Shown: positions 45,883 through 58,181 of the stretch, piece by piece
Layout of the letters: each line of letters opens with the position of its first letter
Numbering within the stretch: position 1 is the stretch's first letter
NCBI GenBank assembly: GCA_037127255.1
Contig: JBANSL010000009.1
Location: 33,935,475-33,999,474 of the forward strand
DNA: 64,000 bases
Origin: Persicaria tinctoria
Lineage: Eukaryota > Streptophyta > Magnoliopsida > Caryophyllales > Polygonaceae
Reading direction: 5' to 3'
Program-made: the position numbers and the translations under genes
Notes under the pieces: generated by a model
The model's database searches: none
What the model saw: the letters and a program-made list of their open reading frames with translations, nothing else
Told to the model about the DNA's origin: nothing

Positions 45883-48045
45883 AAACTTCAACGCTAATCT
45901 TCTTCCGAATTCGATTCTCTGAATCTCAAATCTCAAATCTCCCTAGCTAATTCCTACCCTCTGACATCAATTTTCCATTCTTTCAAGCTCCAATTCTCCA
46001 TTCTTTGCATCATCTTCAATCTTCAAATAACAATTTCGCCCCAAAATTATTATTTTTTGGCGAACTAGCCCCAATTTTATCTTCTCTCTCATACTCCATC
46101 TTCTCTGCTAAGAGCCTCTGAAGGAAGACGACGATTTGCCTTTTTTCAGTTTCTTCTACCTCTTTAATGGGTCCATCAATGGTGATGTCGACCTCATCGA
46201 TGAAGAAGCAGCATCAATGGTGATTTTCTTTTATCTAAATATGTCAATAGAATTTTGTTGCCATCAACTTCAGAGGTTTACGGTGATCCTCTTGTGCTTC
46301 CGCAACTAGAAACCTATTGGGGAAAAGTTAATCCAATTGGTATATTATCCTTGAAACTACCTCTTTTGTTATCTGTTAATCTGTCATATAATTGTGCTTC
46401 CTTTTGTGGTCTGAAACTCTGAATGTGTCGTGCACGAGAATATGAGGTTGAAGACTTTTATTTACTCCTAATGTAAAGGTTTGTTGAAACATTGATGTTT
46501 GATTACCAAGCAGCATGGCCTAGGTAAGAGTACGAGTTTGTGCCCTTCCTAAACCTTAAAAGTCTCTTGACTGTCCAAGCTCTGTGAACACAGACACGCA
46601 GTCCGAGCTCCGGGAACACAGACATGCAGTTTCTGCTACGTCTCTCACATGATATGTTGGTCTTTTTATTCTTTGGAGATACTGAAAACGAAGCCTAAAA
46701 TGCTTGCTAAACATCGGATGATCAATTGAATTGCTTTTGTATTTGTCTCTGTCAATGGCATATCTGATGAAAGTAGCATCACATAGATGAAATCCATGGT
46801 CAACTGCATTTTCAGAAGTCCTAGGTTGTTTGAATTGCTTTTGTATTTGTCTCAGTCAATGGCCTATCTGATGAAAGCAGCATCACATAGATCAAATCCA
46901 TGGTCAATTGCAATTTCAAAAGTCCCAGATTGTGCAGTTCTGCATCGCAGCTTGGGGTCATTGAATCGGAGAACAATATTTTGAGGGCCTAATTGATGGA
47001 GTAGATTCATTGGCTTGATTTAGATGAGACTTTAGACTAATTCTTGTGGTGTTGTCACTTACTGTATGATTTATCTAGATTAAGGATTTCTACTTGGATG
47101 GTGTTGTATGCACCTCTGTTGTTTGGTGCGAATTGTAATTTGTGTTTTATATTCATTATGAATGATTATATGAAGACCTTATGTCAATAAAGTTTGTTTC
47201 TAATCTAAATTTGTAGCCCGTATCATTCTAAGCTATATAGCTCAATGCCAAACCCAATTCGCTTTGAGTTGTTTTTTGTTCTTGATTCAGTGTGGTAGCT
47301 TGCCAAGTTGAGCAAAACTGAGCAAAATCGTGTTAAGTTGTAATTCATGAACATTCAACTTGCCAAAAATAACCAGCTGCTAAATAATCTTGAACTAAAT
47401 GGTTTTGGACAGGAACACAAATTCAATGCATTTGAATTCAATTATGCATTTGTACAGGAACACAGATTGTTGAAAAGGAACACAAATTCAATTATAGCAG
47501 ATTGTTTAAAGGTAAATTAAGACACAAAATGATCTAGGATTGGTATACCATTTTATTTTATTAGCTTCACCCTTGCAACACTAAAATTCATTTATACACT
47601 TGTACATCAAGCAATTGCACTTCAGCAAGTCTTTACCTGCGGTAACTCTCTACCTGCAGTGATGAGTAAAAAATTACACTTCAGCAAGCAATTGGACTTC
47701 AATAACTACTGGCTTTTTTCTTGTCTTTCAAGTCTTTACCAACTTTCAGTAAACAATCAAACTTTACAATTAAAAAAATTCAGCATATTTATAAATAATA
47801 TAAAATGTTGATTAATGAAAATGTTTACAACCTCGAAAGAAAATTCTGTGATGGAAATAAGGTATGAGTTTATATCTCAAGTTGTAACAGCCAAAAAAGA
47901 AATTCAGTTTCAAATGAATTAAGTAGAATCAATAGCATATCTCTGTAAGCTTCTCATATCTATGAACTGCATTCCTCATTTCCTTCTTGATCTCACTTGG
48001 CTTTGTAATGTCTCAAGGTTGGAATCCTCTTGACCATTCCTCGGA
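45883..48045. other. Left internal part of the Mutator-like element
   Basis: About 2.1 kb without a clear gene. It has a two-copy direct repeat of about 104 bp (about 46725-46828 and 46829-46933, for example TATCTGATGAAAGTAGCATC), a shorter repeat of GAACACAGACA (about 46587 and 46614), and a Met-start frame 46787-46984 of 65 codons without a known domain. It may be captured host DNA or an old second gene. Confidence 0.4.
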
Positions 48046-50858
48046 TTAAGGATGATTCAAGTGGTTACCATCTAAACTACTCTGGAAATATACCCAAGGA
48101 TTTGGACTTGTAAACTCCACATTCATATCCTACAGAAAAAAAAATGCAATTATAATCACAAGCATTATGTGTACATTTTTGTCCAATCCACAACTTTGCT
48201 AAGAGGGCAAAGTTTATACCTGACTTGAAAAATGGGTCTGTTGTGATTGATGTAGAGATGATGTCACTCTATCACTTTCAATGTATTGTCCCTAGTAGAC
48301 GAAACTATAAGTTTCTTAACGAGATAGAGAAGTAGTTATACGAAATAAAATAATGTGTAATGACATCACTTTACCTTAAATAAATCAGTAGAGTTATTAT
48401 GAAAACTTCTCAAAGGCTGATTTGAAAAATTGTTATCAAAAGTCCTTCGTCCTGCATTGCCATAAATTGGAGGACTCTCATAAATGTATTGAGCTGATTC
48501 ACCTAGTTGGTGAGACAATGTTTGATTATTTCCTTCCTGCTTTGTAACAAAAGAAGAGAAACATGAGGTTTTACCTCTAGTAATCATAGAAAAATGTTCA
48601 TATTAGATTATGCATGAAGTATAAGATGATGTGTTTCATGCAGTTTCATCCTATAATAATGAACAAGATCACAAGTATCTAACCTTCGACAACGGGTGGG
48701 AAGCTTGCTGCTTATTTTTCTGGTTTAACACATCTGGCTGTTTTTCTGCAGCATCATTTGTATTCTTCCTCTTCCTCTTATGCATTTTCTCGTTCCAACC
48801 TTGTATTCGTCTCCCTCCTTTTCGCCCCTCTTTTTTCTTCAAGGTAGCATTTTGGGGAATTAATTGTTGAACACTTGTATTCAGATCAGGAATTATCACA
48901 GCAGCTCCATTCCCTTGAATTCGCATGCTTGACAACATCTTATCAACCTCCTCAATAATGACATTCAACTTACTATCTAAAACATTTGTTGAATCATCAA
49001 AATTGGCCGCTCGAGAGGCTATATTGACAAATTTCCGACATAAAGCTCTATATCTTTGTGTAGTATTCAGCTGAGGGTCCTCAACAACAACTCGCCCGCT
49101 AGTATCTTCCACAACACCACTTCGTGCTTCCTTAGTCCATCGTTTAAAAATGTATTTTCCTGGAAGCATTTTAATGTTCATTGCGTCAAGAACCTTTAGA
49201 GCATGAGAACACAATATTCCCAATCTATCAAACATCTTGCAATCACATGAAACTGTTTGAGTTAGAGGATCACCTAGAACTTTATACTCCACATCAGCTT
49301 CTTTGTTATCACCAAAACTAAAATTTGCAACTATATACTCATCACTTGGCTGAAATTCAGACGGTGGCTTGATATAGGCAGCAATTGACCAATCATATTC
49401 ATCTTGAAATGCTTCAAAAACTTTAGGAGTATACACCTGGCCAACTTGTCGAAGCAACGACGTTCTTTTCATCTTCATTCTGGGCAATTTTTCACGAGAA
49501 TCAAATTCTGAATTTATCTCATTCTCGCGCTTTTGTCTAACAACCCGCTCAAAATGTTTAAACAACCTCATTATATCCATTTTGAAATGAAGATAATCTT
49601 TCAAATCTCGATTCAAGCTCTCACTTAGTTGTGTGCTCCGCATCCCCGAACAAAGAACGTTTATCATGTAACATTGTGCCCACTTTCTCTTCATGGCATA
49701 AATACTGTCTAACCAAGAAGCTTTTTTAACTTTTCCTCGCAATGCAGTAAAAGCTTCTTCAAATTCTACTTCCGTGTCATAGTCATACATACAAGCTCTG
49801 AAATGTTGAAGAACGTTCGACCCATTATGTATCAAATGTTTGGTGGCATTTTGCATAATGTGCCATGTACATAACCCATGAAAAGTTTCTGGCAAAATCT
49901 CATCTATGGCCTTTCCCATAGCAATATCTTGGTCTGTAAAAATGGTCTTCGGTTGCTTGTTATCATGTGTAGCTACAAAAGTTTCGAACAACCACTTAAA
50001 GGACTCCATAGTTTCATCGTATAGAAGAGCGGCACCAAAAATAACTACTTCTCTGAAATGGTTAAAGCCTACAAATACACCAAGAGGTCTATGCTCCTTA
50101 TTTGTACCAAACGTTGTATCAAAAGCAACCACATCACCAAATAAAGCATAATCTACCAGCATCTTCGCATTAGCCCAAAAAATATTTGTTATCTGTTCAT
50201 CACTATCCAACTGAATTGAATATTGAAAGGATGGGTTCTCTATAGTTTGCATATGAAAGTACCTTAATAGACTTCCTGCTTCCCCATACATCAAGTTCTG
50301 CTGACGCTTTCTTCGGAGGTAATTTGTGTGATCTTGATGTGTGTAGCCTAGATTACTTGATCCACCAACGTGTGCCCCTATAAGCTCATGAGAGGTTTTA
50401 GGCTTGACCCCGGAATCATCGGCTAAATCAATTTCAGTTGCTTGGGCTTTGGAAATATTCCTCTGCGATGATAATAAGTGCCTAGTTTGTGCAGAATGGA
50501 GGTCATGATTATGCTCAGGTACAAAGTCATGTATAATGTATTTTCCTGTATCCTTATTCAGTTGCATCCCGATGCGAGCCTTGCAACCTGTTCTAGTTTC
50601 TGCTCGGAGACGCTCACCTAAGCTGCTTCCATAACCATTCAATCGATGACCTTCCTTGGCACATACGTATCTTCTTGAACTAACAACGCCACTCTTATTC
50701 TTGTTCTCGTAATGCTTACGAACATTAAAACCCATTCTTCCTCCATATTCTATCCAAAGATTCCAGACGTCATCAACTGAATCGAACTCCATACCGATTT
50801 GAGGACTCCAATTCACATATGTCCTCTCCATGACAATTAATTGAAACTGTCGATCCAC
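48046..50858 (-). CDS. FAR1/FHY3-type Mutator transposase, four exons, about 830 aa
   Basis: Exons 50858-48684, 48536-48375, 48291-48220 and 48129-48046, all joined in phase 0 with GT/AG ends. Domains: FAR1 zinc-finger DNA-binding region (residues about 34-121, with RYVCAKEG, RTGCKARIG, EHNHDL), MULE transposase core (about 242-338) with catalytic D247 in VAFDTTFG, D309 in IFTDQD and E413 in TQLSESLN, a SWIM zinc finger CDCKMFDRLGILCSH (538-552) and a basic tail KKKEGRKGGRRIQG. Length matches FAR1-related proteins. The long TIRs and target duplication show a mobile copy, not a domesticated light-signalling gene. The three small 3' exons are my splice prediction; the first exon alone reads to 48669. 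Confidence 0.88.
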
Positions 50859-51052
50859 CCCTCACAATTTAACCAACATTGGGAGCAAAGAAATTAAGGA
50901 TTTGTACAAACTCACTCTTGAACGAAAATTGTAAAGTCTATACTGCAAGTTTTGAGGCAGATCGGCTGATCACGGAGGAATATCTTGTAAATGGAAAGAT
51001 TTGGATATGGCAATCTTCATTTTCATTTAAATTTAAATGATGCAATATTTAT

Positions 51053-51162
51053 TTTTAATATTTTAAAATGAGATAAAACTACAACCGTAGATGTAAATCA
51101 AGGGTCAGGATTATTTCAACTCTACAGGTAGAGTTTTTAACAACTCTACTGGATCCGATCCA
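51053..51162 (-). repeat. Right TIR of the Mutator-like element
   Basis: Reverse complement of the left TIR over about 110 bp. It also lies about 195 bp upstream of the transposase ATG, so it probably carries the promoter. Confidence 0.93.
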
Positions 51163-51460
51163 CAAAAAAATATATGACTAGTGCTAGATTCAAAGGCACT
51201 AATTTTGCAAGGCTAATTCATTGGATGATGACTAATTTCAGCATATACAACAGAATAAATTTATAACTGGATCAAGGCTAATTTGTTGGATGAGAGCACC
51301 GATCAAAAGTAGCAGCAAACATAAAAAAGCCAAACCTAAAACCAAATGGTCAAAACCACCACAAAGCTACCACCAAGCTCAACTTTGATGGAGCTCTATC
51401 AACCGCTAACAAAGCTAGTTTCAGTTTCATAATCCGACCCGAGACCATCTAGGAATCCCA

Positions 51461-51783
51461 ATGAGTTCTGGGGTTGGTGCTTCGCCCCTGAATTCGGTCT
51501 TTGGAGTTGGATGTTATGCGCTCTGGAAAGACATCTATGACATATATATCTCTTTGAATTGTTTTGCTACTGTTCATATTTTCCACATCTTCAAAGAAGA
51601 CAATCGAGTTACTAACCGTCTTTCGCACCTCGATCTTGTCTTTTTGGGTCCATCTATCCCTGACGATTCTGAGCTTACTCATTTCATCTGTCTGAACTGT
51701 GAATGCTTTTGGCTAGTAAAAGCCTCTCCTCTCAGCCAAATTTTTTTCGTTTCAAAAGAAAAGGCACTTTTGCAAGACACTTA
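51461..51783 (+). pseudogene. LINE RNase H-like fragment
   Basis: One frame of 107 codons with LNCFATVHIFHIFKEDNRVT and NRLSHLDLVFLG, the pattern of the RNase H end of plant LINE polyproteins (HIFREGN-VAD-LA type). No RT remains. Confidence 0.65.
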
Positions 51784-52740
51784 ACGTTATAAAGGTCATA
51801 AACCATCCTTTTATTAATAATACTTCATAATTCATATGACGTTAATTTGTGTGAAATTTTGAAAAAACTTTGTCGAGTCATGTGAAAATGGGAGTCTTGT
51901 TTGATTTATTTTTGTTAAAATGTAAGAATCTATCATTCTAATATAAAAGTTTAAGTCAATAGGTAAGAGCTTTATCATCTCTTATATTTTAATATTTGAT
52001 TTACCCCAAACTAATTTTCAATGAATTTTTTATTCCCGTAAACATTTTGTCCTTGTAAAACCCAAGTCATAACTTACCAACCGACAGTATAATATCTCTC
52101 TGAAAAATTGCTGTCAGATAAGAGTAAAATTGAATGGTATTTACTTTTTTTTAAGTTGATAAATATTATTATGTATAATATTCTTAGAATAATTCATAAT
52201 TCATAATAAAAAAATACAAACTAACATGCAAAATGTAATGTGTTTGAATGGTATTTACTGCAACTTCAAAAATTAATAACACTATAACCACATGTAGAGA
52301 TGAGACATTTACCGCAATTTCCCCATTAATATAGTCAAATAAAAAACTTTATACATAAAAAAAAAGGTGCAAAATTGCCCATAAAATAGAAAAAATAATA
52401 ACCCTAGATGGCTAGATGTCTAGTTGTTGATATTGCCCCCCTCTTAAATAGGATATAAAGTTGGTACTGTGGAAATGGGAAAACTGGAAGATGCACATGG
52501 AATGCCCTCACTTTCCACCCAGGTATCAATTATCTCAATACTACTCTGTGTACCAAAACAATGCATTCTCCTTTCCTAATAACATATAAAATATCAACAT
52601 GTAGAAATTAAATCATTTTTCATCCTTTTTAGTTGTAAAAGGTTAAAATACAAAAGAACTTTCAATTATAAGATTCAATCAAGTCCAAAATACTGAAATT
52701 TTATTGCAAATGTATAACTAATGTGATAAAATTGTGTAAA
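51784..52740. other. AT-rich intergenic region
   Basis: No gene, LTR or long repeat is seen. Confidence 0.5.
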
Positions 52741-52749
52741 TTTAAAATT

Positions 52750-54038
52750 GGCGAAAATGCATAAAACCACCCTTTATTCAAGATTGTTTGCAAATAATCA
52801 CCCCTTATTAAAAAATTTGCAAATAACCACCCACTATATACAAATTGGTTGCAACTAACCACTCATACCCACTTTTCTTGTTAAATCTAATTAAGTTTTC
52901 TCCGATTCTAAACAAATAGGGTGATGAATGTCTAGAGTCTCCCGCTGTTCATCACCTCCAGTAATGACAACCTCTTGGGGAACCTCTTGGTGTTCATTGA
53001 GTCTTATTTTAGGACGTCTATTTGGTTAATTAGATTGGAAATTTGATTTGGTTGAGACTACTATAAAAAAATATGTAAAGCATCCAAAAGTTATGGGTAT
53101 AATTTGGACCTGTCAAAATACGATCCGACTCGAGCGCCCGGAAAATTTTGGGTCAAGACCCGAAAATTTTAACCTGGAAATTTTTTTCGACCCGAACCCG
53201 AAAACCTGGTAATTTCCTAGGTAATCTAGCTTTGGACCCGATGACCCAATTAACCCAGTGACCAAATTGATTTATAATTATATATGATTAATTTTTTATG
53301 GAGATTCCAATTTATTACATTTTATAATTAAAAACCACTTGATCTTTCATTTTCAAATCAACTTTTATATTTATTTGTATTGTGTAATACTCCTTCCGAT
53401 CGATAGTATTTGATTTTTTATTTTTCATCACACTTTTTAAGAAGATAAAAAACCCTAAAAAATATTAAAATAATTCTATGGTTATTACTAATTGCATGAA
53501 ATTATGTTTAAAATTATTTAAAATTTTGATATTTTATATATTTTTTAAAAAAAATTTGATATTTTATTTATTTTTAATTTTTGTTAAAAATTATGAGAAA
53601 TAATAAAAATAAAATATTTTAGATCGATATATTATATAATTACAAACGCTAGAACTTATGAACCACGTCTTTAATTTTAGCATTTTAAAATTATTGCAAA
53701 ATTATCAAATCATAATTTTTTTTAATTTAAAAAAGAAAAAATTGACAAACCCAAAATTAACCCGATTTTACCAGAAACCGAGTCAACCCGAGTCCGAATC
53801 AACCCGAGACCGGTTTTACCCGGAACTCATTTTACCCGAAATCCGAAATGACCTGTTTGACAAGTCTAGTATAATTGTCTTTTTCTATTAAATTAAGTGA
53901 GGTTTAACAAGAAAAGTGGATATGGGTGGTTAGTTGCAACCAATTTGTATATAATTGGAGGTTATTTGCAAATTTTTTAATAAGGGATGATTATTTGCAA
54001 ACAACCCTGAATAAAGGGTGGTTTTATGCATTTTCGCC
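52750..54038. mobile_element. Non-autonomous long-TIR (Mutator-type) element carrying a hAT
   Basis: Inverted repeats of about 140 bp (52750-52887 and 53902-54038) starting GGCGAAAATGCATAAAACC. Flanks TTTAAAATT (52741-52749) and AATAAAATT (54039-54047) match at 7 of 9, a decayed 9 bp duplication. Each TIR has four spaced copies of a GCAAATAACCACCC-like word, about 30 bp apart. No coding frame belongs to it; the interior is split by the hAT at 53105. Confidence 0.75.
53105..53868. mobile_element. Non-autonomous hAT nested in the long-TIR element
   Basis: 764 bp with terminal repeats TGGACCTGTCAAAA / TAGACTTGTCAAAC and an exact 8 bp target duplication GTATAATT (53097-53104 and 53869-53876). 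The ends are rich in GACCCGAAAA-type words and the interior is AT-rich and non-coding. The GACCCG vocabulary resembles the subterminal parts of the hAT at 9465. Confidence 0.85.
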
Positions 54039-54222
54039 AATAAAATTTTAAAAACTAGCCCTATAATGGTTTTTTATCCTTTAAAATCCAGTGAAAATAT
54101 TCATTATTAATTGGGCCTAAGAGATGGAGAAGCCCAATAGTACAGACGGCCCAGACCATTATCAGGCCCTACGGGTGAATTTATCAATTTATCACAAATG
54201 TACACAAGTAAGAAACAAAAAA

Positions 54223-55111
54223 GGCCAAATTGCAGAAAACCACCCTTTAAATAGGCTGTTTTGCGGGAAACCACCCCTTAAAACGAAAATTGCAGAAAAC
54301 CACCCTTTAAAACCCTTTTCCTTGCAAAGTCACACCCATCACCCAATTTTGGTTAATTAAATGTTAAAGTGTGTGGAAATTTAATTATACCCCTTATTAT
54401 TATTATTATTTTACTCATTTCAATTGATATTAGTTGATATTTAATTTTTTGACATATTTTTCAAAAGCAAAAAACACTATAAATATAAAAAAAATGTTTT
54501 TTTTTAAAAAATAATTTCATACTTACAAAAAAACTCTATAAAAAATTGATATGTAATTTATGGTTTATACATATAAAAAAAATGTGCAATACTAGGGCTA
54601 CTTGAATAAAATGTTTAAAAAAAAATATATATTTTATTTAGTTTTTATTATTCTAAAAATGTATGTGGAATAGTGAACATATTTTTAGAATAATAAAAAC
54701 TATATAACATATCATTTTTTAAAAATGTATTTTCTTTGAGTAACCCTTTAGTAATATGCACTTTTTAAAATATATAAAACATTAATCATATCTATTTTTT
54801 TATAGAGTGTTTTTACTAATAAGTGTGAAATTATATTTAAAAAATGATATTTTATTAAAAAAATTACTTTTGAAAAACATGTTAAAAGGTAAAAAAATTA
54901 AATAATACCGATTGGGTAAAGTAAAATAATAATAAAAAGAAGGAATATAATTGATTTTCATGCACTTTAACATTTAATTAACAAAAATTGGGTGATGGGT
55001 GTGACTTTGCAAGGAAAAGGGTTTTAAAGGGTGGTTTTCTGCAATTTTCGTTTTAAGGGGTGGTTTCACGCAAAACAGCCTATTTAAAGGGTGATTTTCT
55101 GCAATTTGGCC
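54223..55111. mobile_element. Non-autonomous long-TIR (Mutator-type) element
   Basis: 889 bp, TIRs of about 150 bp starting GGCCAAATTGCAGAAAACC, with an exact 9 bp target duplication AACAAAAAA (54214-54222 and 55112-55120). Each TIR has repeated TTGCAGAAAACCACCC words about 30 bp apart. It is a relative of the element at 52750, with a similar TIR plan but different sequence. The middle is AT-rich and has no gene. Confidence 0.9.
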
Positions 55112-55381
55112 AACAAAAAAATCTCTCCAACAATGAAAGTGGAAGTTACATTATCATCCTATATTATATCTGCTTGATTGTTGCTTGATATGGGAAACAC
55201 TTCAAGCTTTTTTTACACTCCATAGGTAATACACATTGTCTCATTACATGACTATCCAACATTTGCTTCCATGGCCAAATGGACGAAGACAGTAACAGTG
55301 GACTAGTTGCAGCTAGTCAATCTCAAGTACTAATTCCGCCAAACTCGTGCTCTCGGGTTGAGTCTTCGTTCCGTCGGATGC

Positions 55382-57731
55382 CTAGTGGCAAGCAACGGTT
55401 TCGACCCTACCAATTCGGCTTTTCATGGACAAACTCGAGCCACCAAAACGCAGAACTTGGTTCATTAGCCTTTTGCTGGATCCTTGCTTGTGCATCAGTC
55501 GCGGCGCCTCATCTGACCCTTTCTCTGTATCCACTGAACTACTCGAAGAGTTCGATGTCTTGGTATGAGAACTTGAGGACAAGCCAGCAAGAGGAGAGTT
55601 CCCAATTGGCCGGTCCACCAAAGCACCTTGCACCACACCGGAGGCAAACCTCTTCCTGTTTGATGGACTCGAAACGCCACTCCTCACTGAATGTGTCCTT
55701 TTACTGGTAGGCATTGATGTGGATCTTAGGTGCATCTCTCGTAACGAAACCGGAGACTCGTTGAAGCTGCTTCGTCTCGATAGTGATTCTGCAAAACTGT
55801 CGTAATCATCATCATCCATTCTTTTCTTCTTCATACTCAGCCAGCGGAACATACTCTTCAACCTCTTGGCAGCATTGGATAATCGCCCTCCTCGTTTCTT
55901 GATCTCCAGACCCGACATTGAATCTTCCTCCCCACGATACGACTCAGACACGCTCATCTCACTAGGAGATGGGAAAAGGCGACTTATGACCTCTCGATGA
56001 TCAATGCTGGAATCGGAAAACACGCGTTCAATGCCCAAGCTTTTGAGGATTTCCGAGTCCAAAAGCCTGAAGGAAGTTCCGGGGCTACTACATTGAAAAT
56101 CTTGCATCTTCTTATCGGAACCAATGTCGTTCCTTCCAGAGTTGTCTTCACAATACGACATCCCACCCACTGAGATCAGCTGCCTAATAAGCATATCAGA
56201 TGATGAAGACCGCGGCTGTTCCTTGAGGTAATCGAGAGGGGTCATCCCATGTGATCGTCCCTGACGTTCACATGGAGGTAGCGAGCTGTCAATAGACGTT
56301 GTACAAGGTCGGAATGGACATTGCCAATAATGGCAATGTGGAGAGCGGTCCTTCCTTCATTGTTCTTGGCATTGATAACTTCTTCCACTCTGAAATCGTT
56401 TGGAGTTTCCGTTAGCTGATTCACGAGCTCAATGTGGCGGTCCAGTCTCTGGAAGCTGGGGCTCATAGCACCGGCTACAGCCATGTGGAGAAGCGTGTTT
56501 CCGGTCTCATTCGTTTCTGAGACGGATGTTGGAGACGCCCTGAGCAGCACTTCAACCACCGCGAGCTGGCCTTTGTACGCGGCGACATGAAGTGCTGTGT
56601 TGCCTTCATTGTCCGTTGAGGAGATGATATCGTCGTAGGCTGTTATCAAGTGCTTGACCACCTACAAAAACCGACACGAAATGTACCTTCAGCAAGCTCT
56701 CAAGCCATCAACAATGAACCTCATCAAATTCCAAATCTAACCAAAGCACTGTAACCATTGATGAATTTGAGATCTTTGAAGCCCTATTCTTCTTGAAACG
56801 GTAAATATATAGATGAGGGGATTATCCCAATGGTACACAAAGCTTAACCAAAGCATCATTCAATCCCATATCTGTAAAACCCAGCCATTCATAATGATTC
56901 AATCTTGATCCCCAAATTGAACCATTTATTCGTAGCCATTCATCAAATTCAACTCAATACCTTCAAAGCCAGATTACTGATTTTGAAATCAAACACGAAA
57001 TTAAACAAAAAAGAGTGCCTCACCTCAATTTGACCTGAAGCAGCTGCAGCGTGCAAGACAGTAGACCCATGGCTATCTCTGTAACCCAAAACCCCATCGC
57101 CGCCAAGAAGTTTAGTCAACACCGCCACATTCCCACCCCTAGCCGCCGCGTGAGCCGCCCTGTTCTCTACTTCCTTCCGGTATCCAGGATTGACCTCCCC
57201 CGCAGGCGCCGCGTCATCCTCCGATCCGAACCTCGGCGACACCGCGAAGTCGTACAGCGACCAGAAAACCTCGGCGATCTGACTCCTCGCCGCGGCGTAA
57301 AGCATGTCGGTGAGTCCGTACTCGCCTTCCCCGAAGACGAGCAGCGGGCGGAGATCAAGAAGCTCGTTGACTAATTCGAGATCGCCGCCAGCGGCGGCCG
57401 CGTAGAGGAGCCAGGCGCCGCAGCCGGCGTCGATCAGATGATTCGATTTCTTGTCGTCGGCGGATATTTCGCAGTCTCTGAAGAGGCGGCGGGCGACGGC
57501 TGCGCGGGACTCGGCGGCGTCGGCAGCGTCCCAGATGGAGTCGAGGAGGCGGAGGCGGCGGAGGGAGGTGAGGGAGAGGAGGAGGTCGGAGTCGAGGCGC
57601 AGTAGCTCCCGGACGAGGTCGTACTGGCCATTGGCGGCGGCGCAGTCGATCGGCGACGCGTAGCACCACGTGTCGCCGGTGGTCTCCCACCGGAGTGGGT
57701 AGCTCGTTGCCGAGGAATGTTTTGGCGCCAT
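55382..57731 (-). pseudogene. Ankyrin-repeat protein gene, two exons, with one frame break
   Basis: Exon 1 57731-57024 (236 codons, GC-rich, MAPKHSSATSYPLRWETTGD), intron with GTGAGG...TTTTTGTAG, exon 2 56661-55382. Ankyrin repeats read SPIDCAAANGQYDLVRELLR, AWLLYAAAAGGDLELVNELL, STVLHAAAASGQIE, NTALHVAAYKGQLAVVEVLL, NTLLHMAVAGAM and RTALHIAIIGNV. The C-terminal half is Ser-rich with a basic cluster (GRLSNAAKRLKSMFRW) and no membrane segment. It resembles plant soluble ankyrin proteins of unknown role. At about 56242-56256 the frame runs VRDDHMG-stop, while the family's MTPLDYLKEQ continues one frame over, so one or two bases differ from the family pattern. It is either a pseudogene or an assembly base error. 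Confidence 0.85.
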
Positions 57732-58181
57732 TTTTATTCCGTGCCTCCGATCTTCAGTTACTTTGGTATGATTGATTGGAAACTGGAATTAAGGATTGAA
57801 GATCGACAATTGTGAATCCCTGAAAGACAATAAAATAAAATAAAATAAAACAAATAAATAAATAGTGGGGGCGGGCAAAAGCGAGTGATTCGCAGGAGGA
57901 GAGGAAAGGGGATTTAGATTTGGGAAACAGATCGCAACGCGGTATGAAGTTTGATCATTTCATAAATTCCATATGTTTTATTAATTTAGTCAATTAATTG
58001 CAGAGAAAAAGAAGAAGAAAAAACTACAGCTGGTAAAAAAAACAATTCAATGAGGTGTTGAACTGTTGAGAGCTTTCAGGCAACATGTGTCAAGTTAGGT
58101 ACTACTTATTTTGTTAGATCAGGGTTTAGTATTTTTTTTTCCGGGGGGGTGGGGGAAGCTACCCGACACATCAGGGATTAG
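57732..58181. other. Ankyrin gene upstream region
   Basis: Short A-rich simple repeats (AAAATAAAATAAAAC, about 57829-57853) and a G-run at 58143-58156. No gene is seen. The promoter was not resolved. Confidence 0.4.

Larger units (their letters stand above)
45772..51162 (-). mobile_element. Mutator-like element with FAR1-type transposase
   Basis: Two inverted terminal repeats of about 110 bp (45772-45882 and 51053-51162) with about five mismatches, flanked by an exact 9 bp target duplication CAAAAAAAT (45763-45771 and 51163-51171). 9 bp duplications and long TIRs define Mutator-like elements. It contains one transposase gene on the minus strand with an open frame, and about 2 kb of other DNA on the left side. 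The near-perfect ends and open gene suggest recent, possibly autonomous activity. Confidence 0.93.

Noticed and set aside
57060..57690. Several long frames in GC-rich sequence on both strands
   Set aside because: They are shadows of ankyrin exon 1, whose frame has the ankyrin motifs and a proper donor site.
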